This document shows, in pieces, positions 1-11,000 of a stretch of 64,000 bases of DNA (the first letter of the stretch is position 1; each line of letters begins with the position of its first letter). The position numbers and the translations under genes are program-made. The notes below the pieces were generated by a model. It did not search any database, had not been told where the DNA came from, and was given only the letters and a program-made list of their open reading frames with translations. Origin of the DNA: Sophora flavescens (Eukaryota > Streptophyta > Magnoliopsida > Fabales > Fabaceae); NCBI GenBank assembly GCA_030762895.1, contig CM061070.1:105363054-105427053 (forward strand), read 5' to 3'.

Positions 1-13
1 CTGCCCCAAGATA

Positions 14-3000
14 TTATATAACAATCTTTCTAATGCCCTTGCTCCAAGCAATCTCTGTTCCTAATAATATGCCCCACATTTCAGCTGTATAAGCAGTGCA
101 TGAGCCAATATAATTAGCAAAACCAATAACCCAATTTCCATTATCCTTTCTAATGATGCCACCACACCCTGCTGCCCCTGGGTTACCTTTGCTTGCTCCA
201 TCAGTGTTTAACTTAAACCACTCCAGACAAGGAAACTTCCACCTAATATGTTGCACCACCTTTGAATGCGCTTGTAGCTTATTTTTGGTCCTAAAAACAC
301 TTTCATAAGTAACATTGGCCTGATTTAAAACAAGGCCAACATGATCCATAGGTCTAGAGAAACTGGAATCAAGCAACACCCTATTTCTCCAATTCCAGAT
401 AAAATAGCAACCAACCACGAAAATATAAGACCACCTGGACTGATCACAATAGCCGAACAAGTTCATGAGATTCTCGTTTACCCGATATGAAATTTGGAGA
501 AAGAAGAAAGTAGAATTGGACTTTGGGGATAACAGGGGTATCCACACTTGTGTGGGTCAATGTTCCTTCCATCAAACCACATCCCGAGCAGAAAGGGGAA
601 TCATTACTCTAATTGCTCCTCCTTGCATTTGTCAATAAGCGATTATGAATGACCTTCCAGAGGTGGATTTGATATCGGTGCGGGCCTTTCCACTTCCAAA
701 TACGACCCCAGACAAAGGTATCCTGAGTTGCTTCCTCATTCTTCAAAATCTTGTAGGCACTTCTGACTATAAAGCTACCATCAATTGAGCCATCCCACGC
801 CAACCGATCCTTGCATTCTTTCAATGACATTTTTAAAAACATCTTTTTTAACCTTTCCATGCATTAGAATAGAGCCCAAATACTTATCCAGGCATGGGGG
901 CATATAAAAACCGCTAGCAAGACAAATTTCCTCTCTAATTTGGGGACTAACATTTTTAGAGAAGAAAATGTTGGTTTTTTGCACATTGACTTTTTGACCA
1001 GAGGCATGGCAAAAATCATCTTAGATTGTCCTAATTTTGCTTACCTAAGTAACTGAAGCTTCAATAAAAAATAGAAGGTCACCCACGAACATTAAATGAG
1101 CAATTTCTGGACCATTTCTGCCAAATTTTAAAGGAACCCATCTTCTATCTTCAACCGTATCTGCGATAAGATGAGATAAACGCTCCATGAAAATCACAAA
1201 AATATAGGGTGACAATGGATCACCTAGTCTAATACCTCGAGAAGGAACAATATCACCACCTTTTTCTCCATTCCATAACAAAGTGAGGGAAGAAGTGGAG
1301 ATACACTTCATAATAATAGAAATTAAGTCACAAGGGAGATGCATGTCTTCCAAACATTTTCGAATGAACTCCCAAGAAATTCTATCACAGGCTTTCTCAA
1401 GATCTATCTTAATGGACATGAAAGCCTTATTACCTCTTAAACTCCTCATAGAGTGGACAATCGCATGAGCTATAATAATATTGTCTTGAATGTTCCTACC
1501 CGGGACAAAACTAGCCTGGAAAGGAGAAACGTAATTACCTAGGAGAGGCTTTAAATGATTCATAATAGCTTTTGATATACATTTGAGAGAGACATTGCAA
1601 AGGGAGATTGGTCTAAATTGAGTGACAAATTCTGACCTGGGAACTTTTGGAATTAGAACCAACAAAGTGTTGTTAATCTAATGCACTTTGTCATTATCCT
1701 CCCAAACGACTTGAATAAATTGGCAAAGGTTCTCCCCAATTAACTCCCAAATTTTTTGGAAGAAACTATCACGGAAAGCATCCTCCCCTAGAGATTTAAG
1801 GGGACCCATAGAAAAAATCGCTCTCTTAATCTCCTGACTAGTAAAGTTACCTTCTAGACGGGGATCACAATGTCCTTAACATCATCACCATTACTCAACC
1901 AGTCTCCATCATTATTACGAAGCATCATAATCTTGTTCTTGCGTCTGAGCATTACAGTCTTCATATGGTAATACTTTGTATTTCTGTCCCCGTCTTTGAT
2001 CCACTAGGCTCGAGATTTTTGCAGCCAAATAATTTCTTATTTAACAAGCATTTCTTCCAGGTTATTTTTGAGCCGACCTTCAAGTTTATCTAAAAACGGG
2101 TTTGATCCATAGGTCCTAGCCCTCCGAATACCATTAAGGCGCCTCATGATACGAGCCTTTTCTTTAAAAACATTACCAAAGACAAGATGGTTCCACTCTT
2201 TCAAATTGGAAGCAAGCGAAGCAAGGTTTTGATGGAAAGAGCCACTACCACCCCCAATTATTAATAATAAAATCATTGAACTCATTATGGAGGGTCAAAG
2301 CTTGAATAAAACGAAAAGGCTTGACTCCTTGAGTTCTCTCATTGCGGACCATGGAAACACATAAAGGGTGATGATCAGACTGAACTCTGGGAAGAACATG
2401 AACCACAACCTCCTGGTAACTTAAGCTCTAAGGGACATTACAAAGGGCTTGGTCGAGACACTTGAAGACTCTCTCATGACCTTGCCACTTATGAACTCTC
2501 CAAGTGTAACGAGACCCAACTGCCCCAAGATCAATGAGATTACAAGAGTTTATCCAACCCTTAAACTCATAGCATTTATCACGATTCACTTCAGCCCCTC
2601 CTTTCTGCTCCAGGTGGCTCGCAATAACGTTGAAATCAGACTGAGAAATACTAAGAATATTACTCCACATATCGCATCTTTCTGATTCTCTTGGGCTCCC
2701 ATATATTGCAGTAAGAAGCCAAGGATCCTCCATCCGCGACGTAACCTCAACATGAATGAACTGGTTGTGAACTCCGATTTCCTTCAAACAAAGATCCATT
2801 GTTCTATAAGATCCAGATCCCTCTAGAATACCCATGAGCATCACTAATAATATAAAATCTTAAACCTAATTTACGAATTGTAGACAAAGCACGATTGCCA
2901 CTGCAACGAGGCTCTTGAACAATAACTATATCTGGGTTTTGAGAAGCCATTAGGAAGCGGAAGACTCTTCCAAAATCTTTTCCTAATGCACCTCTTACAT

Positions 3001-3019
3001 TCCAGCTTAAAATCTTCAT
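14..3019 (-). pseudogene. LINE ORF2 (endonuclease-RT-zf-RVT-RNase H), broken
   Basis: ORF2 supplies target nicking and reverse transcription. It begins at 3019 with MKILSWNVRGA, the start of the AP endonuclease. Endonuclease sequence continues in another frame at 2844-2428 (SDFNVIA, LIDLGAVGSRYTW). The EN-RT linker is at 2285-2037. The reverse transcriptase is at 1665-1045 (FRPISLCN, SFVPGRNIQDN, KIDLEKACDR, GIRLGDPLSPY). The catalytic FADD box reads FVGD, so the active site has lost one aspartate. The zf-RVT block is at 860-609 and the RNase H domain at about 250-14 (LNTDGASKGNPG). At least four frame breaks. Dead element. Confidence 0.88.
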
Positions 3020-3046
3020 AATAACACATTGATAAAAAAAGATCCC

Positions 3047-4542
3047 TTAAGGATCAGAGAATGAATCGAGCATAGACTCCTCAACAGAGTCCATATCTAT
3101 TTCAAGATCTTTCGGATTCCAATCTGTTCGAGGAGTTTGATCTCCATCTTGAGAATCCATAAACACATCATCATCTGTTGGGTCTGGTGCTTTTGGAATG
3201 TCCACATGCGAACTAGGGTTTGCATGGCCTGCTTGGGAAATGCCATCTTTCCCTAGTATATTCATATGACTAGGATCTTGCACATTGGAGTGATTTCCTG
3301 ATGATGATCCTTTCTTTGAATTATTCACCAATATAACTGCTCTGGAGGATGAATTACCTGAAATCTTTCTTGCCTTATCGGAAGATTCTCGATTATTAAG
3401 ATTTTTCTCTTGCTGATTTTTCGTGATGGGATTTTGTCTATCATTACCCAGATATTTCGCTGTTGATTTCGGGATATTAGGGTTTGACATCGTCTTGTCC
3501 CCCTCCTTTGGCTTTGCCGGCGGCTTCCTCCGAATTCTTCTTTCCACCATCATCCAGGGGCCATAGTCACCATTAGCATCCTCAGACGAAGACTAATCTA
3601 CTCCATTAGATTTCTGGTTATCTTTCTCAGACGAAGACTCAGGTTTTTTCTCTTTGCAATTCTCCTTTGCATGCCCAAATTTCCCACATTGAAAACACAC
3701 CATGTGGATTCACTCATCTTCAAAGCACAAAAAATCTCCATCAACCAGATAAAAAGGGACTAACGGTTTATCCAGATCCATCTCAACACAGATTCTTGCG
3801 AATTTCCCCTCACCTGCTGGGCAGTGTTAGTGTCAACCTTCAAGGTAGGGCCAATCATGTTTCCTATCCCCTCCGGCGAAACATCATCATAGTACTCCAT
3901 TGCCAAACCAGGCAAGTGAATCCAAACAGCAAGTTTGTGAATTCTGGTAGAGAAAGGTTTGAACCGAGGTTCCCATTGTTGCACTGCCAAGTAGTGGTCA
4001 AAGAACATCCAGGGACCTCCAGTGAGAGCAAAATCATAGTCTTCCAGGGAGTTAAATTTTACAAAGTAAAAATCATTCCCTACGTTAATCACCTGGACTG
4101 AGTCACTCCTTGCCCACGCTCGCTCAATCTTCCTCCTCATAATATTTAAATTCAGCCTCTTTCATACTATAGTAACAATGAGGGTGTTTTTCCAAGGTCT
4201 TCGAATTCTCTCCCTTTCTTCAACGGTGAAAGTGATACTGGGAGTACCTTTGGCGTCATACTCCACCGTATAAGGAAACTTGTCAGGTCTCTTTCCAAAC
4301 CCTCCAGAAAAGCCTTTGGATGAATCTTTATTTTCTTTGTTGTTTCTATCACCAAACGCACTTACCAAAATGGTTTGAGCATAAAAACGTTTAGGGATAA
4401 ACTCTTCAACCATCCATTCTTCCTTCCTTGGGAAGCAAGTTTCTTTACCAGAGAACTCATCATCATGAATTCGCACTTTCTTTTTACTTCTTTCTTGCAA
4501 GTCCCTCTCCTTTCGAGAGACCTCCGATTGATTCTCCACCAT
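3047..4542 (-). pseudogene. LINE ORF1 (DUF4283 + CCHC zinc knuckle), broken
   Basis: ORF1 of plant L1 elements encodes the RNA-binding protein that packages the element RNA. It starts with MVENQ at 4542. The DUF4283-like block lies at about 4140-3800 (FALTGGPW, VWIHLPGLAMEYYD). A zinc knuckle with CX2CX4HX4C spacing (CFQCGKFGHAKENC) lies at about 3700-3660, just past a stop. The frame is broken by an in-frame TGA at 4162-4164, where the family has a residue and reading resumes in the same frame. A frameshift near 3820 and two further stops, before the knuckle and near 3595, also break it. ORF2 starts 28 bp downstream, as usual for these elements. Non-functional copy. Confidence 0.85.
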
Positions 4543-4560
4543 GCCGTTGAGAAACCCTAG

Positions 4561-5128
4561 CAGAGCTCTAAACGTGATTTTTTTCTATTATTTTTTCAAG
4601 AATGGAGTGGGTTTCTCTTCTCCTTGGAGTTGCAGCAAGACAAAATTGATCAGAAACCAATCAAATTGTTAATTTTTTTTATAGTATCAATCAATCACAA
4701 ATCATTTATGTGTGATTATTAAAATAGTAACGATAAAAGTCAAATATTTTTAATAATATGACAATTTATGATTGATTGACCGTGTAAAAAAATTAAACTA
4801 AAAGTGCATATAAATTAAAAAATGTATTATTTGAACATCAAAATGGGAGAACAAAATTCAACAACAATTTCCATGGTTAATATATTTGAATATCTAAGAA
4901 ACTGGTTAATGACATTCAAAATTATGGTTAATGAAATTTAGTTGATGGTTAATGAGTTGCGATAACTTAATATATCAATTAATCAAACCCAACCTTTCAT
5001 TAACCATATTTTTGAACTACAATAACCACCTTCAAAAAAAAAACAATGAAAATTGTTATGGATTTTTTTTCTCCCATTTTGATGTTCAAATAACATTTTC
5101 TAAATTAAATCCTATTTTTATTGTCATG
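4561..5128. other. AT-rich spacer between LINE and fold-back element
   Basis: No gene seen. It holds AT-rich sequence, including a segment near 4735-4810 that recurs in diverged form near 30400-30480 (shared ATTGATTGAC block), and the inverted-repeat element listed separately at 4827-5093. Confidence 0.6.
4827..5093. mobile_element. MITE-like element with perfect 24-bp terminal inverted repeats
   Basis: Bases 4827-4850 and 5070-5093 are perfect reverse complements (24 bp, starting TTATTTGAACATCAAAATGG). The interior has no coding potential and repeats the short phrase GGTTAATGA several times. No unambiguous target duplication is visible, so the superfamily is unassigned. Confidence 0.6.
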
Positions 5129-7780
5129 GGTAATTAGCGGTTTTTTGACCAAACTGGGTTCCTTTTAGAAACTATTTACCAACGGGGGGTCGTTTTGGAC
5201 ACGTGGCATATTTTATTTTTTTTCACTCTGACGGGTCAAAGGCGTTAGTCAGACTGACGCCTTCAAAGGCACCAATCAGACTGGCGCCTACCATTTATTT
5301 TTAAAAATAAAAATAAAAATACAAAAGGTAGGCACTACTGCAGATGGCGCCTTCAAAGGCGTCAGGCGCAGTGGCGCCTCCCCCTGCAGTGCGCCACGTG
5401 GCACTGCAGGGGGCATCCCCCCAACCCCAACCAAAAATTGGACGCCTGCAATTTTAAAGGAACAACACAATTTTAAAGGAACAACGCTACAAAAAAAATT
5501 ATACTATAAGTATAGGCAGTAACGATGACATTAATGATAAAGTATCTATTTAAAGCAACAAGAGGCAATAAAAAAAATCCCGTAATAATGAGTAGCAAAT
5601 AATATCACAGAAGCCATAAAAAAATAATAGCAATAATAATTTACACCAATAAATATTCATCAATTATTACAGTAGTAAAAAAAAAATTTACCTTATAAGA
5701 ATTAAAAGAAAGTCACCTACAATTTTAAAGGAATAACGCGACAAAAAAAATTATACTATAAGTATCGGGAGTAACGATGACATTAATGATAAAATATCTA
5801 TTTAAAACAACAAGAGGCAATAAAAAAATTACCTTAATAAGTTTGCCATGATGTTTCCAGTTTTTATATGGAAATTAGTTTCAACACCATTGTTAGGGTA
5901 AATATTATTTACTACTTGTGATAGTCATTTTTAGAATAAATTTCAGGAATGTTTATGAACTTTTGAATAGTATTTAAAATTTTTGTGGACTAAAATGTCA
6001 AAAATCAATATTTTTTTATTTCTAAGAAACCAAATACATCTTGATATTGTTTGTCGGGGATCGGTTTTAGTCTTTATTTTTTTATATTTTTTATTTTTGT
6101 TTAGGTGAAATAACTTAATTTGATGAACAAATCGAGCACAATCGATAAATACGTAAGTTTCTTAAAAAGAGTCAAGACATTGTTAAAAGAGGCCAAATTC
6201 ATTTATCCCAACACTAATTTAGATAAAACATAGTCTCAAATAACTTTTTTTTACAGGTCAAATAACTTACTCCCAATGGAAAATTGTAAACTTAGATAGC
6301 ATACTGTAAACTATTTTCAATAATGTGAAGCTTATTGGACACAAATATTAGTTGGGTTTCACAAAAAAACTGAAACACTCAACCGCCAAGTTAGCTTAAT
6401 TAGGAGAAGGTTGCCCAAGAGGCCTTCGTTTTTGTTATATGTCACCGACTTACATAAGGTACGTTCACAAACATATTATGGAAGAGTGCATTTGTTGCGC
6501 TGTTTCTTTAACTCGGACCAGTACTATATATATTTCTCATCCATATCATTTATCTCGTTTTCATCTTTGATTAATATGATTTTTTCTTTTGCTGGCATCT
6601 CTTATGCTCTTTAAAATTGTTATGCGCTGTTTTGTCTTCATTAAATTCATTGATGCTGGTCTGGAATCTGGATAGATGGAAAGCGTTGATGATCATTGAT
6701 TTAACGACTATGATTTCCTTAATTAAGAGGTAAATTAACTAATTTTATAATAATTATAAAAAATATTATATTTCATAATTATGAATATAATTAAATTTGA
6801 TTTTTGAATTTATACCTTTAATTTTGTTTGAGATTTTGTTATATAATTTATAACATTTACTCAATGGTTTGATTTAAATAGTTTTCTGGTATTTGTATCA
6901 TCCAAGTATGTGAATTAATTTTACAAATAAATTGAATGAAAGTATAATTCGATAATTATAAAATGATAGTAACAAATTATATTTAAATTTAAATGAATTC
7001 GAATTAAAAATTCCAAATAAGAACCAGACTTGTGTATTGATAAAATATTGTATCACACTCTGAATTTTGATCAGTAGATGCCCGATGAAAGTCTGATCCA
7101 AATAAATTATAATATAATTATTTGAAATATTCCTTGTGTTGTTTTGAAGTAGATACGATAAAAATATCAATATTCTAATAGTATAATTTTTTTTGTCGCG
7201 TTGTTCCTTTAAAATTGCAGGTGAATTTCTTTTAATTCTTATAAGGTAAATTTTTTTTTACTACTGTAATAATTGATGAATATTTATTGGTGTAAATTGT
7301 TATTGCTATTATTTTTTATGGCTCCTGTGATATTATTTGATACTCATTATTACGGGATTTTATTGCCTCTTGTTGTTTTAAATAGATACTTTATCATTAA
7401 TGTCATCGTTACTCCCTATACTTATAGTATAATTTTTTTTGTAGCGTTGTTCCTTTAAAATTGCAGGCGTCCAATTTTTGGTTGGGGTTGGGGTTGGGGG
7501 GCTCCCCCTGCAGTGCCACGTGACGCACTGCAGGGGGAGGCGCCACTGCGCCTGGCGCCTTTGAAGGCGCCATCTGCAGTGGCGCCTACCTTTTGTATTT
7601 TTATTTTATTTTTATTAAAAAAAGTGATAGGCAGACTGGCGCCAACCCGTCAGAGTGAAAAAAATAAAATATGTCACGTGTCCAAAATGACCCCCATTGA
7701 TAAATAGTTTCAGAATAACCCTAAACTTATAAATAGTTTCTAAAAAAAACCCAATTTAGTGAAAAAGCCGTAATTAGCCG
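5129..7780. mobile_element. Fold-back element with long compound inverted arms (copy 1)
   Basis: The left arm (5129 to about 5845) and right arm (about 7183-7780) are near-identical reverse complements. The outer tip starts GGGTAATTAGCGG on the left and GGCTAATTACGG in reverse complement on the right. Next comes a block with nested GGCGCC and CTGCAG palindromes (about 5230-5445 and 7470-7640). The inner part is a ~250-bp repeat unit, one full plus one partial copy on the left and at least one on the right. The centre (5846-7182) is AT-rich without usable ORFs, so the element is non-autonomous. No target duplication was recognised. It could be a MULE-type fold-back; family unassigned. A second copy is at 31638-32606. 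Confidence 0.8.
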
Positions 7781-8083
7781 AAAAACTGAAAAAGAACGAA
7801 AGAAAGAAAGAAAGAAATAGGGAAGACGGGTGATCCAACGGTGTGATGAGATGTCGGAGTTGTCCTTTGTGATACACCGCGAAGCACTAGATCTCCGGGA
7901 CCTGAATCCAAACCTCTGATTCTGAACTCCGAACTCCACCATCGTCGAACTCCAAACTAGTGCGTGCAAAAGTGAAGCACACTCTCACTCACTCACTGCA
8001 CTTTCATTTCCATTTCCATTTCCATTTCCATTTCCTTCAATGGATCTGAAGAAGTGATTCTGAAAAAACTTAACGGATCCAGA
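7781..8083 (+). promoter_or_regulatory. TRS130 5' flank and leader with short upstream ORF
   Basis: Only about 300 bp separate the fold-back element from the TRS130 start, so promoter and 5' UTR must lie here or inside the element. A GAAA microsatellite lies at 7798-7817 and about five ATTTCC hexamers at 8007-8036. An upstream ATG at 8040 opens a five-codon ORF ending in TGA at 8055-8057, out of frame with and 26 bp before the main ATG at 8084. No clear TATA box was identified. Confidence 0.5.
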
Positions 8084-11000
8084 ATGGCCAACTTCCTCGC
8101 TCAGTTCCACACCATCAAGAACACCTCCGATCGCCTTGTTATTTCAGGTATAAATTATTTAATTCCCAATTATCAAAATTACTTTTTTCGCCTTTTTCTC
8201 CAAAAGGGTATCTTCATTTCATCCCTCTGCAACCAAAGATCTCAACTTTAGCTTCAAACCAATATACCAATGCACTGTCACATATAAATGTTCATATTTT
8301 TTAAAAAACTTATCAGAGGAGTTTTAGTTGGGTTCCACTGCAATAGACTATTATAGGTTAGATAAAAAAAAACTGAATGAACTCCAACTATGAAGTGTTT
8401 GTTTTGATTAGTTTTTTTTTGGTTTGAAAATAGCTTATGATGAAAATCTTACTAGTGACCATTTGAGACAAGTAAAATGACTTTTTCCTAATGCTCCAAG
8501 TTTAGTAACATTACAATTTACAATGTATTGTGATGATCAAATGGTTATGAAATGGTGAAAGCATAAAGCATCTTGTTTTACTGCAAAGATAAGAAAGGGG
8601 TTTATCAGTAACTGTGAAAAGTTATCTCAGCTTGTCCTTAGTGTGGTGACTGATCGTCATCTATGCAACAATTATTGAAGTAGAAATAGTGTAATGTGGT
8701 CACCAGCTATAGGCATAGTTATCATGATCTAGATATGTGGGAGTGTGTGTGTGTGTGTCTCTTTTGGTGCTTCATCAAAATGTTTTTGTTTTTCCAGTGG
8801 AGGACGTGAGCGACTTGTGGCCAACTGTTAAGAATGCTTTCGAGGCGCGATTGCCATTCAAAAGGGCGTCTTTGAATAACAAGACGCGGAACCCTGTCCT
8901 TGTTGAGACATTGCCAGCTGAGTTCATATTAACTACAGATTCAAGACTCCGTAGCCGGTTCCCTCAGGAGCAACTGTTATTTTGGTTTCGAGAGCCGTAT
9001 GCAACTGTTGTACTTGTTACCTGTGAGGTAACGTGAATCTTGTTGATTGCATTTTTTTGAATCTAGCAGAAAGTTGTAGTGTTGGGATGACTTCTCAGGT
9101 TAGATAAGGGAGATACACTATGATTTTTGCCACAGCTTGCAGCTTTCTGTTACAATGTGATTCATTTATTTCTTATTGATGCTTTTATATACAACTTAGC
9201 GATGCTGCTTGCTGTGACTATATGAAAGAACAAAATTATAAATAAATAAATAACATGCATATTGATTCAGTTCTTAGCTAGCGGAAAGAGAGGATTTTAT
9301 TGGGTCCATTAATTACATGTAATTGGAGTACATTCGATAACTAAAATTGCATGAAATGATACTTTCCTATTTTTCTTTTGAATGACAGAAATTGTAATGT
9401 CTTATTCCTTTCCTGTTGGAAAAAAAAAAAACTGCTACCATGTATAATAGTATCTCACTTATATATCCAAATGGGTGGGACACCAATTCTATGAGTCGAG
9501 TTACTTATGCTAGTGCTTGGAAATTTATTTCTCAAGGATTACCTTCTTATAATCCTATCTTGTCCTTGCATTTGGATGATGGTCTCTCGTATTGATTTTT
9601 GGGAAGATATTTGAGTTGGTATTGTTACTTTCTCCGAGGCTTTCCCAAGACTCTTTCACCTATATTACTTACATAGTACCCCTGTTTATCAGTTTTATTC
9701 TCAGATAACTTCTCTTGGAAGTTGGAACCTTCATTTTTTCATAAACTTGCATGATGGAGAGGTTGGTGAACCCGACACTCTTTTATCTTGCATTCATCTT
9801 TTTTTTGGTTTTCGACTCAATCACCTAATAGATATGGATTTTTTTTTTTAACAAGCCCTTATGGAAGTTCAAAGCTCCCTCAAAGGTAAAGCTTGTGTCT
9901 AGATTGCTGTTCTTAACAGGATTAACACTAACGACATGCTCCAGAATCACAGACCACTCACTGCTTTGTCTCATAATATGTGTATAATGTGCTGCTGTAG
10001 TTCGGAATCCAGGGCTCATCTCTTTTTGCATTATTCTATTGTATCAATTTCTCCTTACTAATTTAGAGGTTGGGTTCTTAAAAGAAGCAAAGATCTTGGT
10101 GCAATGCTCTTTCTATAATGTTCTATGGTGTCTTTGGCTGAAATAATGCTAGAATTTTCAAGGATTCTTTTTCGACCCTATACTTCATTTTGGATAGGGT
10201 CACTCTTTTGGCCTCCCTTGAGCGTTCCGCTCATGGTCTCTTTAGGCGTGCTTCTCTGTTAGACATGCAAAGAGATTGACATGCTTTGTTACATGACTTA
10301 ATGTCATAGGTTTTTGTCTTTTCTTTTTTGTTTGTTTATGAGGATGTCTTATCCTTTTTTTTTGTTTCTTATTTTCTATTCAAATATTCTTTTTCGATAA
10401 AAAAGGGTATCTGACAAATTATTGAGCTTGCACCCAACTTTTTAGCTTTTAGGATGATTGGTTTCTTATTGCATCATAGCCTTTTTTTAGGTGTGCCAGA
10501 ATTTGATCGTAGCTGATCTATTATATAGTTATATTGTTTTGGCACAAGGTAATGGTGGGTTTATCATTTGTCCAAGCTTCAAATCCAAAGAGCTTTAGTG
10601 TGAAGGGGCACATTAGGGAAAAACCTCATTTTTGGGCTTGCATCTAACAACTCAAGCTTTTAGGATTACTAGTTCCATGACAACCTACCGTGTTTTTATT
10701 TATAATTTTTGTAGTTTTCATAGTCATGGTAGTCACTAATACTATCATGACTCCATTTTAGTTCATCACTTCAACGAATTTCTCTGAGTTTGCTTCTGCA
10801 TACTCTTCCTGCTCTTCATTTGTAATTGTTGTTGGACATGATTACATTTCAAATCCTGTTCGGCAGTTCAAATAGATATCATGACGTAGGGATTGTTTTG
10901 TTGCTTCTGGGGAAAAGCAACACTGATAATTCTTTTTTATTTTTTTGGGAGTTTGGCAAATGCTCGAACAGTAATTATTGTTAATATGATGCCAAAATCC

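Larger units (their letters stand above)
1..4560 (-). mobile_element. L1-type LINE (non-LTR retrotransposon), decayed, 3' end off the left edge
   Basis: Reading right to left the stretch gives the canonical order of a plant L1 element: ORF1 with a DUF4283-like domain and CCHC knuckle, then ORF2 with AP-endonuclease, reverse transcriptase, zf-RVT and RNase H segments. All are broken by stops and frameshifts. Part of the stretch between RT thumb and zf-RVT (about 1000 down to 800) is deleted, because two conserved blocks overlap there in different frames. The 5' end is placed near 4560, just upstream of the ORF1 start; no target duplication could be read because the 3' end lies outside the window. 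Confidence 0.9.

Noticed and set aside
5288..5470. Short open frame in the fold-back arm (also 7513-7707 on the other arm)
   Set aside because: Mirror-image frames arising from the GC-rich palindromic block of the arms; no start context or domain.
7482..7500. Interstitial telomere repeat (GGTTGGGG units)
   Set aside because: Plant telomeres are TTTAGGG; these few units belong to the fold-back arm and recur in complement on the left arm (CCCCAACCCCAACC).
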